In this document: positions 26,159 to 32,607 of the stretch, one piece after another
Layout of the letters: the number at the start of each line of letters is the position of its first letter
How positions within the stretch are numbered: position 1 is the stretch's first letter
Program-made: the position numbers and the translations under genes
Assembly (NCBI GenBank): GCA_016779585.1
Contig: JADHNI010000043.1
Span: 1 to 32,607, forward strand
Reading direction: 5' to 3'
Length of the DNA: 32,607 nucleotides
DNA from: Pseudomonadales bacterium
Lineage (GTDB): Bacteria > Pseudomonadota > Gammaproteobacteria > Pseudomonadales > Azotimanducaceae
The notes under the pieces: generated by a model
The model's input: the letters and a program-made list of their open reading frames with translations, nothing else
What the model was told of the DNA's origin: nothing
The model's database searches: none

Positions 26159-26527
26159 ATGAAATGCCCAAAATGCCTCGGCACCATGGAACCCGTCTCA
26201 TTCAACGAGGTAGAAGTTGATCGCTGCACCAAGTGCTACGGGCTTTTCTTCGATCACCTGGAGAAAGAAACACTTCGCGGCATGAAAGGCGCTGACATCC
26301 TGGACATAGGAGACGATTTTGTCGGGGCGCGCCTGAACGAGATTCTGGATGTGCCCTGCCCCAAGTGCGAAACAAAGATGCAGCAGGTTCTGCATACCGA
26401 TCCGTTTGAGATCAAGTTCGAGTGCTGCCCGTCATGCAAGGGTGTGTTCTTTGATGCGGGAGAGTTTCGCGATTATCTCGACGATGAGATCTACGAGGAG
26501 TTCGGCGATATCATCGATAAACTTTAG
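26159..26527 (+). CDS. Two-module zinc-ribbon (TFIIB-type zf) protein
   Basis: The protein has 122 residues with two similar modules: CPKCLGTMEP followed by CTKCYGLFFD (1-33) and CPKCETKM followed by CPSCKGVFFD (about 64-98). Each pairs two CxxC knuckles, which bind zinc, and a downstream FFD. AGAAGGGGA stands just before the ATG at 26159. Such proteins occur near metabolic genes and their role is unknown. It follows the receptor by 25 bases. Confidence 0.82.
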   Translation: MKCPKCLGTMEPVSFNEVEVDRCTKCYGLFFDHLEKETLRGMKGADILDIGDDFVGARLNEILDVPCPKCETKMQQVLHTDPFEIKFECCPSCKGVFFDAGEFRDYLDDEIYEEFGDIIDKL

Positions 26528-26877
26528 GCTCCTTTATGGACGTCTACCTAAGCGCTTTACCCTTTGATCGATGATAGGTCCCTCACGCGTTAGCCAAGTA
26601 ACGCTAAAGGCTCCCCACCCTCGTCTCGACGGGAAGAGCCGCAGGCTCTGTAGCGGAGAGACCTCTTGTGGTGCTCGCGAGACTCGTGACAGGAGAATCG
26701 CCGGGTCTCTGCGAGCGTAGTTCGCGAGCGCCGGGAGGCAGGAAGCCGGAGGCGCGAGTAGTGCCTGTTCCGAGCGGAGGCAGGAGCCGACGCGAGACAA
26801 GCGAGTAGATGTCCCGGGATTCTCCGCACACACGAGATCTCTCCGCTCGCTACGCTCGGTCGAGACGAAATCCTGGA
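26528..26877. repeat. Gene-free 350-bp stretch holding a structured repeat element
   Basis: No credible gene occupies this gap; the many open frames on both strands are Arg/Ser-rich shadows of its GC-rich repeats. TCGTCTCGAC (26622-26631) is inverted at 26860-26869 and GCGGAGAGA (26654-26662) at 26839-26847, with looser pairing between, so about 248 bp can fold as one long stem. Inside are an imperfect direct repeat, GGAGGCAGGAAGCCG (26735-26749) and GGAGGCAGGAGCCG (26777-26790), and many short GCGAG/CTCGC palindromes. A MITE-like mobile remnant, a REP-like element or a structured RNA would all fit. The first 90 bases lack such repeats and show nothing I can name. Confidence 0.55.
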
Positions 26878-27792
26878 CTAGCAGAACTCAGGCTGGACCT
26901 GTTCAACGAAAAGCCGCGTCTGCTCCATAACATCCGCCGTGCCATTCGCCATCGGCAGCATCACAAACTTCTCGCAGCCTGCGTCCAGGAACTCGCGAAT
27001 ACGCACAATGATATCCGCAGCATCTCCTGCCACCAGGTATCGATCCGGCGACTCCTTGATCCTGGCGGCAAAGCCTTTGGCAGTTGCCGCAACAATCTCG
27101 TCTTCAGGACTGCCAAAACGGAACAGGAATGACGCCCCGTAATGGTCCTCGTCAATTTTCCTGCCTGTATCTTTGAGAGCATCCTTGATACCCGCCACGA
27201 CGATCTTTGCCTGCTCGGGTGTATCAATCCCGCCCAGCCAGCCAGTACCGTATTTAGCCGTGCGCTTCATGGCAACTTCACTGGAGCCACCAATCCAGAG
27301 CGGGATATGTGCGTTTGCGGGCTTCGGTGAAATGCAGGCATTGTCGTACTGGAAAAATTCTCCGTCGAAGCTGACGCTGTCTTCAGTCCAGAGTCGTGCC
27401 AGCAACTCCAAAGCTTCATCTGCCTTCTTGCCACGGCGTTTTGTCGGTGTGCCCGTTGCCGAGTAGTCCTGGGAAAACGCACTGCCAAGACCGAACGCTG
27501 GCAGGATCCTGCCATCACTCAGGAAGTCGATAGTCGCACACTGCTTTGCCATAAGAAGGGGATCGCGCAGGGCGATAGAGACAACGTTCATACCAAAACG
27601 TATTTTTTCCGTGCGTCCCGCAAGTGCTGCCATCACCGACATACATTCCAGCATGGCATCCTTGGAAACAAGCCGATCGGTTTGCCAGATAGAATCAACC
27701 GTCTTGTCTTCGCAATAGTCAACCCACTCAAAATAGTCACGGGCCTTGTCAAACGGGAACCGGGACATGCCAAGGCCAATACCGATGGTCAT
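26878..27792 (-). CDS. LLM-class flavin-dependent oxidoreductase
   Basis: The protein has 304 residues in the luciferase-like TIM-barrel family: an N-terminal IGIGLGMSR, then DSIWQTDRL, KIRFGMNVVSIALRDPLLMAKQ and DGRILPAFGLG, and a later IPLWIGGSS. Members use FMN or F420 to oxidise or reduce small organics; the substrate is open. AGAGGAAAG stands before the ATG at 27792. The start overlaps the stop of the upstream small lipoprotein gene by 4 bases (ATGA), so the two are coupled. It is the last gene of a three-gene minus-strand unit that reads toward the repeat element. Confidence 0.88.
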   Translation of the reverse strand: MTIGIGLGMSRFPFDKARDYFEWVDYCEDKTVDSIWQTDRLVSKDAMLECMSVMAALAGRTEKIRFGMNVVSIALRDPLLMAKQCATIDFLSDGRILPAFGLGSAFSQDYSATGTPTKRRGKKADEALELLARLWTEDSVSFDGEFFQYDNACISPKPANAHIPLWIGGSSEVAMKRTAKYGTGWLGGIDTPEQAKIVVAGIKDALKDTGRKIDEDHYGASFLFRFGSPEDEIVAATAKGFAARIKESPDRYLVAGDAADIIVRIREFLDAGCEKFVMLPMANGTADVMEQTRLFVEQVQPEFC

Positions 27793-28001
27793 GAGCTTTC
27801 CTCTACCACGCCCTGATCCACCCTGGGCACACAGGTACGCACATTGTTCTCCGTCACACAAACCGTATCAGGGCCTTCCATTTCGATGGTGACATCACTC
27901 GCAGGTTTCGCAGGCCCTATCTGCGGCTGATCCCCCATGTAGCGTTGCGAGCTACACCCGGCAATGAGCGTCACGATCAAAACTGTAAGTACTCTAGACA
28001 A
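27789..28001 (-). CDS. Small lipoprotein wedged between two enzyme genes
   Basis: The protein has 70 residues from a TTG start with GGGAG 6-7 bases upstream. The signal peptide SRVLTVLIVTLIAGC holds the lipobox IAGC. The mature part is about 55 residues with two Cys (VCVTENNVRTCV) that could form a disulfide. The gene overlaps the dehydrogenase gene upstream by 8 bases and the oxidoreductase downstream by 4. An ATG start at 28049 or 28031 would give an n-region of 20 or more residues, so TTG is preferred. Function unknown. Confidence 0.7.
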   Translation of the reverse strand: MSRVLTVLIVTLIAGCSSQRYMGDQPQIGPAKPASDVTIEMEGPDTVCVTENNVRTCVPRVDQGVVEESS

Positions 28002-29319
28002 TACACTCTCCCAAAAAGGCCTCAATTCCATTTTTCTGCAGCTCCTCAATCCAGTAAGTCACCTGCCTGTCATCGCCAATCCCGAGAAACTTAACCATCG
28101 CCCCGGGCTCACCATCAAGCGCTTCTGCGTGAGCATCAATCACGGCATGACCTTCTTCTTTCCTGCGTCTGACAAATTCAATCCAGAAAACGATCGGCAA
28201 GCATAGCAGAGGCGAATCGCTTTCGGAGGACAATGCCGGAACTACCCGCTCACGGAGCTTGGACGAACCATCTTCAGCAATCTGTAACAGCTGATGCTGA
28301 ACCCCCGGATTAGAAAAACGCGCCAGGGTTGTTTGAATGTAGGCATCGACATCAATGGTCGCAGGCAATTCCAGCTGGCTGGCCATTTCATGCATGAATC
28401 TCTCGACGACCGGTGCAAGGAGATGATCACTCACTGCATCATGCACCGTGGCATGACCCAGCAACGGACCCGCATAGGCCATCAGGCTGTGCGAGGCATT
28501 CAGGATCCGGAGCTTCAGTGTTTCATAGGGCGCAACATCCGGAACGATTTCAACACCGACAGAGGCCAGGTCCAGGGATAGCTCACAGGATTCCAGTACC
28601 CACTGAACAAATGGTTCGCGTTGCACCGGCACCTCGTCTACCACCCCAAGGCGCAATCCCACTTTGTGCAATCGGTCATCCGTGACCCTTGGCGTGATGG
28701 AATCTACCATGCTGTTGGGGAACCGGACATTCGTCTCAACCCAGTGCCGAACAACGGGTTCATCGGCAAGACTTTCCAGGACCAGGTCTCGAAGCCGGTT
28801 ACCGTTACCCACCAGGTTGTCGCAGCTGGCCACGACCAGCGACAGGTCCACAGAAGCTCGGCGACGCAGGCCTTCAATCAGAAAACGCGCCATGTCAGTG
28901 TCCGGATCGCCATACGCTTTTTCCGTCACCGTAAGAGTAACCAGCTTTAACTCAGCGCTGTCGAAAAACGCCAGCGCCTGATCAAGCTGGTCGGGGCCGA
29001 CACTTCGCCTGATACACCCCATAACCTGTACAGGTTCAACACCATCAAGCGTCGTGAGGCTATAAAGATGATCCTGGCGTTCCAATGCTTCATGCACGCG
29101 TGCACTTTGCAGCGAAACGCCAAACACCCCACAAGCTGTTTCCCCGGAATTTGCCAGACGCTCAAAAAACGTGCACTGGTGTGCTCGATGGAAGGCGCCC
29201 ATACCAATATGAAGGATGCCCGGGTTCAGTGAAGAAACGTCATAGCCTGGCAAGGACAGCCAATCGTCCTGGCTGGGAAGATGCGCCAGGCAAAGCTGGG
29301 GTGACTGATGAAATCGCAT
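27994..29319 (-). CDS. Mannitol dehydrogenase / fructuronate reductase family enzyme
   Basis: The protein has 441 residues. GILHIGMGAFHRAHQ (34-48) is the dinucleotide-binding start of the polyol-specific long-chain dehydrogenases. ASCDNLVGNG and KLRILNASH supply Lys269, Asn274 and His277, the catalytic set of mannitol 2-dehydrogenase, so it should be active. Members interconvert polyols or hexuronates with ketoses using NAD(P)H. It is somewhat shorter than the usual 480-490 residues because the loop after TVTEKAYGDPDTD is short. Substrate choice cannot be read. It overlaps the lipoprotein gene by 8 bases and diverges from the quinone-oxidoreductase-like gene. Confidence 0.88.
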   Translation of the reverse strand: MRFHQSPQLCLAHLPSQDDWLSLPGYDVSSLNPGILHIGMGAFHRAHQCTFFERLANSGETACGVFGVSLQSARVHEALERQDHLYSLTTLDGVEPVQVMGCIRRSVGPDQLDQALAFFDSAELKLVTLTVTEKAYGDPDTDMARFLIEGLRRRASVDLSLVVASCDNLVGNGNRLRDLVLESLADEPVVRHWVETNVRFPNSMVDSITPRVTDDRLHKVGLRLGVVDEVPVQREPFVQWVLESCELSLDLASVGVEIVPDVAPYETLKLRILNASHSLMAYAGPLLGHATVHDAVSDHLLAPVVERFMHEMASQLELPATIDVDAYIQTTLARFSNPGVQHQLLQIAEDGSSKLRERVVPALSSESDSPLLCLPIVFWIEFVRRRKEEGHAVIDAHAEALDGEPGAMVKFLGIGDDRQVTYWIEELQKNGIEAFLGECIV

Positions 29320-29417
29320 GGTGGATGACCCCGCATCATAAGCCAGTACGAGAGGTTAAGTCATGTGGTGCAGGTCACTGAATTCACTTAAGATGCATCG
29401 CTCCGTTAACAAAGACA

Positions 29418-30416
29418 GTGGATAAACGTTACCGAATGCGCGCGATTGTCTGTGAATCCTTTGCCAGCCCTGAAGGACTGGTTGTCTCTGAAGTTGATAC
29501 GCCGGAACCGGCAGCAAACCAGGTCCTGATAAAAATTGAAGCCACGGGTCTCGGCTATGTGGATGCCCTGATGGTGGCAGGTCTGTACCAGATCAAACCA
29601 CCCCTGCCCTTTATCCCGGGAAACGAAATATCAGGCGTTATCGAAGCCGCCGGGGATGAAATCAAACACCTGCGGGCTGGCCAGCGCGTACTGGCGACAC
29701 CACCAAATGGTGGCCTTGCAGAATACATGGTACTCGAGGAATCACGCTGTACCCCGATTCCAGACTCACTGAGCCACGATGATGCGGCCAGCTTCCTGGT
29801 GAACTACTGCACGGCATTTCACGGGCTGAACTACTGTGGAAACCTGAAGGAAAAGGAAAACGTCCTGGTCCTGGGCGCAAGCGGCGGCGTGGGTGTCGCT
29901 GCGATTGACGTCGCCAAGGCCATGGGCGCACGGGTCATTGCCGCTGCGTCCACCAAGAAGAAGCGTGACGCCTGCCTGGAAGCGGGCGCCGATGATGTTG
30001 TTAACTACAACAACAAGAGCTGGCGGGATGAACTCAAAAAGCTGCTGGGCGATGGGCAACTGGATGTGGTCTACGACCCGGTGGGTGGCGAATATGCTGA
30101 ACCAGCACTTCGCTCACTTGGCGCTGACGGCCGCTTCCTGGTCGTCGGTTTTGCTTCCGGTGAGATCCCCAGGTTCCCGATCAACCTGACACTCCTCAAG
30201 CGATGCTCCGTGGTCGGCGTCAACTGGGGCGGTCATATCGCGGCCAATCCCTCAGTTGCCCGGGAGGTACTCAACACGCTGATGGAGTGGATTGCCCAGG
30301 GCAAGATCAACCCAAAATCAGGCGAATCCTTCAAACTGAAAGATACCGGCAAGGCGATGATGAAGATGCTGGAGCGCAAGGCAATCGGGAAGGTGGTGAT
30401 ACACCCACAGAAATAG
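29418..30416 (+). CDS. Zinc-less MDR-family NADPH:quinone oxidoreductase-like enzyme
   Basis: The protein has 332 residues. The GroES-like half (residues 1-130) includes VLIKIEATGLGYVDALMVAG and PFIPGNEISGVIEAAG and lacks the zinc Cys ligands. The nucleotide half has VLGASGGVGVAAIDVAKAMGA, then DVVYDPVGGEY. Members reduce quinones or enones with NADPH. GTG at 29418 or ATG at 29436 (MRAIVCESF) can start it; the second fits family length better. It is 10 bases upstream of the epoxide hydrolase gene, so they are co-transcribed and may act on the same substrates. Confidence 0.88.
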   Translation: MDKRYRMRAIVCESFASPEGLVVSEVDTPEPAANQVLIKIEATGLGYVDALMVAGLYQIKPPLPFIPGNEISGVIEAAGDEIKHLRAGQRVLATPPNGGLAEYMVLEESRCTPIPDSLSHDDAASFLVNYCTAFHGLNYCGNLKEKENVLVLGASGGVGVAAIDVAKAMGARVIAAASTKKKRDACLEAGADDVVNYNNKSWRDELKKLLGDGQLDVVYDPVGGEYAEPALRSLGADGRFLVVGFASGEIPRFPINLTLLKRCSVVGVNWGGHIAANPSVAREVLNTLMEWIAQGKINPKSGESFKLKDTGKAMMKMLERKAIGKVVIHPQK

Positions 30417-30426
30417 AGGGATACCA

Positions 30427-31563
30427 ATGAGTGACATACAGTCGTTCACCATCGAAACAGATGCAAAAGAAATCGATGATCTGAAGCAGAGACTGTCGCT
30501 CACACGATGGCCAGACAAGGAAACACCTGATGACTGGAGCCAGGGCATTCCTCTTGGCTACATGAAGGAAATCCACGAGTACTGGCTAAACAGTTACGAC
30601 TGGCCGTCACGCCTGGCGCAACTAAACCAGTGGCCTGGCTTCAAAACTGAGCTGGACGGCCTCGAATTTCATTTCCTGCACATTCGCTCCGAAAGCGAAC
30701 ACGCGAAACCTCTTATCCTGACCCACGGCTGGCCAGGATCATTTGTAGAATTCCAGAAAGTGATCGGTCCGCTCACTAACCCGTCTGCCAATGGCGGCGA
30801 TGACAAGGATGCGTTTCACCTGGTGGTACCTACCCTCCCCGGTTTCGGGTATTCCGGCAAACCCACCAGCCCTGGCTGGAACATCGCACGTATTGCGCGT
30901 GCCTGGGATGAACTGATGCTGAAACTTGAATACGATGAATACTTCGCCCAGGGCGGAGACTGGGGGGCAATTGTGACCCAGGCGATAGGTGTGCAGAACC
31001 TCGGTCACTGCAAAGGGATCCACGTCAATATGGCAATCGCACCGCCCGACCCTGACACCATGAACGACCTTACCGAACAGGAACTAAGTGCCCTGGCCGG
31101 TATACAGTTCTACCAGGACCACGACAGTGGGTACTCAAAACAGCAGAGCACACGACCTCAAACTCTCGGCTATGGTCTTGCTGATTCTCCGATCGGCCAG
31201 GCCGCCTGGATTCTCGAGAAGTTTTACCAGTGGATGGACTGCAACGGACATCCTGAAAACATTGCCTCCCGGGATGAACTGCTCGATAACGTCATGATGT
31301 ACTGGCTCCCTGATGCCGCCGCTTCATCAGCGCGTATCTACTGGGAGAGCTTCGGCAGCACGGGCGCTGACCCCATCGATATCCCAGTGGGATGCTCGAT
31401 CTTCCCGAAAGAAATCTTCAGAACCTCGGAACGATGGGCCAGGAAACGTTATTCGAACCTGGTCCACTTCGAGGTACTGGACACGGGTGGACATTTTGCC
31501 GCTTTCGAACAGCCTGAAACCTTTGTTGACCAGGTAAGACGCTGCTTCCAGCAGATCCGCTGA
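30427..31563 (+). CDS. Epoxide hydrolase with N-terminal EHN domain (alpha/beta hydrolase)
   Basis: The protein has 378 residues. The EHN-type N-terminus (about 1-95) includes DDLKQRLSLTRWP and ends before the oxyanion strand THGWPGS (99-105). The nucleophile is Asp178 in QGGDWGA. The catalytic His is about 356 in DTGGHFAAFEQPE. Tyr residues needed for epoxide activation lie in the middle cap but I cannot assign them individually. It converts epoxides to diols. AGAGGGATACC precedes the ATG. With the CYP153 gene downstream it could process epoxides made from alkenes, which is inference. Confidence 0.9.
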   Translation: MSDIQSFTIETDAKEIDDLKQRLSLTRWPDKETPDDWSQGIPLGYMKEIHEYWLNSYDWPSRLAQLNQWPGFKTELDGLEFHFLHIRSESEHAKPLILTHGWPGSFVEFQKVIGPLTNPSANGGDDKDAFHLVVPTLPGFGYSGKPTSPGWNIARIARAWDELMLKLEYDEYFAQGGDWGAIVTQAIGVQNLGHCKGIHVNMAIAPPDPDTMNDLTEQELSALAGIQFYQDHDSGYSKQQSTRPQTLGYGLADSPIGQAAWILEKFYQWMDCNGHPENIASRDELLDNVMMYWLPDAAASSARIYWESFGSTGADPIDIPVGCSIFPKEIFRTSERWARKRYSNLVHFEVLDTGGHFAAFEQPETFVDQVRRCFQQIR

Positions 31564-31591
31564 TTGGGATTAACAGGTCATGGCCTAAAAT
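31564..31591 (+). promoter_or_regulatory. Candidate sigma-70 promoter for the ferredoxin-P450 unit
   Basis: TTGGGA (31564-31569) and TAAAAT (31586-31591) are spaced by 16 bases, one short of ideal; the -10 keeps five of six consensus bases. It begins right after the epoxide hydrolase stop. The transcript would start near 31598. Confidence 0.4.
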
Positions 31592-31606
31592 GATCATATA
31601 AAGGCC

Positions 31607-31630
31607 GGATATCACCTTTATGTGATCTCC
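31607..31630. promoter_or_regulatory. 24-bp dyad before the ferredoxin gene, possible operator
   Basis: GGATATCAC and GTGATCTCC form nine-base arms (one mismatch) around CTTTAT. The dyad lies just downstream of the candidate start site, a common position for a repressor, or it could fold as a hairpin in the leader. The core is TCAC-N6-GTGA, the reverse of the CRP arrangement, so it is not a CRP site. Confidence 0.45.
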
Positions 31631-31679
31631 GGGAGTTGCTAATTTCGCGCCTTTCAAACCTAATCTGAGGGGAAGATTT

Positions 31680-32000
31680 GTGGCGAAAGTAACTTTCATC
31701 CAGTTTTCAGGCGAAGAAACCACCATCGACGGCAGCAACGGCGACTCTGTCATGAAGGTGGCAACCGATAACCTGGTACCCGGTATTGACGCGGATTGCG
31801 GCGGCGAGTGTTCCTGCGCTACCTGCCACGTGCTTGTTCCGGAAGAGTGGCTGGCCAAGGTGGGCCCGGCCAGCGAGCAGGAAAATTCCATGCTGGACCT
31901 GAACCCGGATCGCCAGGACAACTCCCGTCTTTCCTGCCAGATCGAACTGACCGATGACCTGGATGGCCTGGTCGTTAACCTGCCCGAGTTCCAGTACTAG
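31680..32000 (+). CDS. Adrenodoxin-type [2Fe-2S] ferredoxin of the P450 system
   Basis: The protein has 106 residues and starts with GTG; GAGGGGAAG precedes it. Ligands are Cys40, Cys46, Cys49 and Cys86 (C-X5-C-X2-C-X36-C), the exact adrenodoxin/putidaredoxin spacing, and the context CGGECSCATCHVLV is typical. MLDL and the acidic helix after it match the P450-docking surface of this class. It passes electrons from a ferredoxin reductase to the P450 encoded 95 bases downstream. No reductase gene is seen in the window; it may follow the P450 gene. Confidence is high. Confidence 0.93.
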   Translation: MAKVTFIQFSGEETTIDGSNGDSVMKVATDNLVPGIDADCGGECSCATCHVLVPEEWLAKVGPASEQENSMLDLNPDRQDNSRLSCQIELTDDLDGLVVNLPEFQY

Positions 32001-32046
32001 AGCCCTCAGCGAGTACAAATAGAGAGCCCTCAGCGAGAATAAGTAG
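31999..32046 (+). repeat. Two tandem 24-bp copies between the ferredoxin and P450 genes
   Basis: AGAGCCCTCAGCGAG opens both copies, at 31999 and 32023, each followed by nine bases that differ slightly and end in TAG. Copy one overlaps the ferredoxin stop codon. A looser CTTCAGCG lies further on (about 32064). It could modulate P450 translation or be slippage debris. Confidence 0.55.
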
Positions 32047-32095
32047 AGAACCAAGACAACGCGCCTTCAGCGTTAACAGAGACGAGAGACCAATC

Positions 32096-32607
32096 ATGAG
32101 CGAAGCGGTACAACACAAAACAGATTACGAAGTAGCAGACCCCTATTCCCTGCCGATGGACAGCACCTTTGACGTGGCCCGCGGCAACATCTTCCAGCAG
32201 GACAAGCAGTGGGGATATTTTGACCGGCTGCGCAAGGAATCGCCGGTCCACTACTGCGACAGCAGCGAAATATTTGGCCCCTACTGGTCAGTCACCAAGT
32301 ACAGGGACATCATGCACGTGGACACCAGCCACGACGTCTTTTCTTCAGAAGGTGGCATCACCATCGGCGACCAGGATGAAGATTTTACGCTGCCCATGTT
32401 CATCGCCATGGATCCACCGAAGCATGACGAGCAGCGTGCGGTTGTAAGCCCCGTGGTTGCACCCATGAACCTTGTAAAGCTTGAGAACACGATCCGTACA
32501 CGGGCAGCAGGCCTGCTGGATGCCCTGCCCGTCGGTGAGGAGATCGACTGGGTAGACAATATCTCTATCGAACTGACGACTCAGATGCTCGCCACCCTGT
32601 TCGACTT
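32096..32607 (+). CDS. CYP153-type cytochrome P450 alkane hydroxylase, 5' part
   Basis: The window ends inside the gene after 170 residues. SPVHYCDSSEIFGPYWSVTK, YRDIMHVDTSHDVFSSEGG, LPMFIAMDPPKHDEQRAVV and SIELTTQMLATLFD match the CYP153 family, which hydroxylates alkanes or fatty acids at the terminal carbon. The heme-binding Cys and I-helix lie outside the window, so integrity cannot be judged. The ferredoxin gene 95 bases upstream is its likely redox partner. GACGAGAG, 8-9 bases upstream of the ATG, can serve as ribosome binding site. Confidence 0.92.
   Translation, partial: MSEAVQHKTDYEVADPYSLPMDSTFDVARGNIFQQDKQWGYFDRLRKESPVHYCDSSEIFGPYWSVTKYRDIMHVDTSHDVFSSEGGITIGDQDEDFTLPMFIAMDPPKHDEQRAVVSPVVAPMNLVKLENTIRTRAAGLLDALPVGEEIDWVDNISIELTTQMLATLFD

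Noticed and set aside
26534-26833. Several Arg-rich open frames on both strands in the repeat region
   Set aside because: They arise from GC-rich short repeats, have no start signals or recognisable domains, and overlap one another in all frames.
31607-31630. CRP/FNR binding site before the ferredoxin gene
   Set aside because: The core is TCAC-N6-GTGA, the inverse of the CRP order TGTGA-N6-TCACA, and it does not match FNR.

Overview
The window looks like chromosomal DNA of a free-living, probably marine, gammaproteobacterium that grows on hydrocarbons or lipids. This is inferred from gene content (many Sec and lipoprotein signals, a TonB-dependent receptor, RarD, an AlkK-like acyl-CoA ligase, a CYP153-type P450 with its ferredoxin); no rRNA or other taxonomic marker is present. 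I saw no tRNA, rRNA, CRISPR array, insertion sequence or phage gene.

Layout. 1-1459: the tail of an unidentified gene, then two lipoprotein genes on the minus strand. 1687-13226: nine tightly packed plus-strand genes that read as one operon and one envelope machine: a Ser/Pro-rich lipoprotein, a second lipoprotein, a membrane pseudokinase with helical repeats, a membrane PEGA/FGE-fold protein, a small exported acidic protein, a MotA/TolQ/ExbB-type channel protein, a protein resembling an actin/Hsp70-fold ATPase with an FHA-like tail, and two paralogous von Willebrand factor A (vWA) proteins. The vWA proteins carry an N-terminal membrane helix with an aspartate placed as in ExbD/MotB. This is the best candidate here for an undescribed system: a proton-channel-like complex in which vWA domains replace the usual peptidoglycan- or TonB-linked B subunit. 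A DUF4139 protein converges on it.

14703-18558: housekeeping and small genes: a VOC protein, two methyltransferases (one a Pcm-type enzyme apparently cut from its signal peptide by an in-frame stop), a UPF0145 protein, a DUF2834-like membrane protein and RarD. 18700-23789: an AlkK-like acyl-CoA ligase, a NUDIX hydrolase whose conserved frame runs upstream of its first ATG, an RND/MMPL transporter that seems to have lost its middle, a Rieske ferredoxin, a questin-oxidase-like protein and a small conserved protein. 23927-26133: a TonB-dependent receptor broken by a frameshift and lacking a normal start.

26159-32607: a zinc-ribbon protein, a 350-bp non-coding stretch with a structured repeat, a minus-strand trio (mannitol dehydrogenase-family enzyme, small lipoprotein, LLM flavin oxidoreductase), then plus-strand genes for a quinone oxidoreductase-like enzyme, an epoxide hydrolase, a [2Fe-2S] ferredoxin and the start of a CYP153 P450. 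The last group suggests terminal oxidation of alkanes, or epoxidation followed by hydrolysis; the AlkK-like ligase could activate the resulting fatty acids.

Several genes (Pcm, RND transporter, receptor, perhaps NUDIX) carry lesions. Either this lineage has decaying genes or the assembly has errors, and read-level checks would separate the two.
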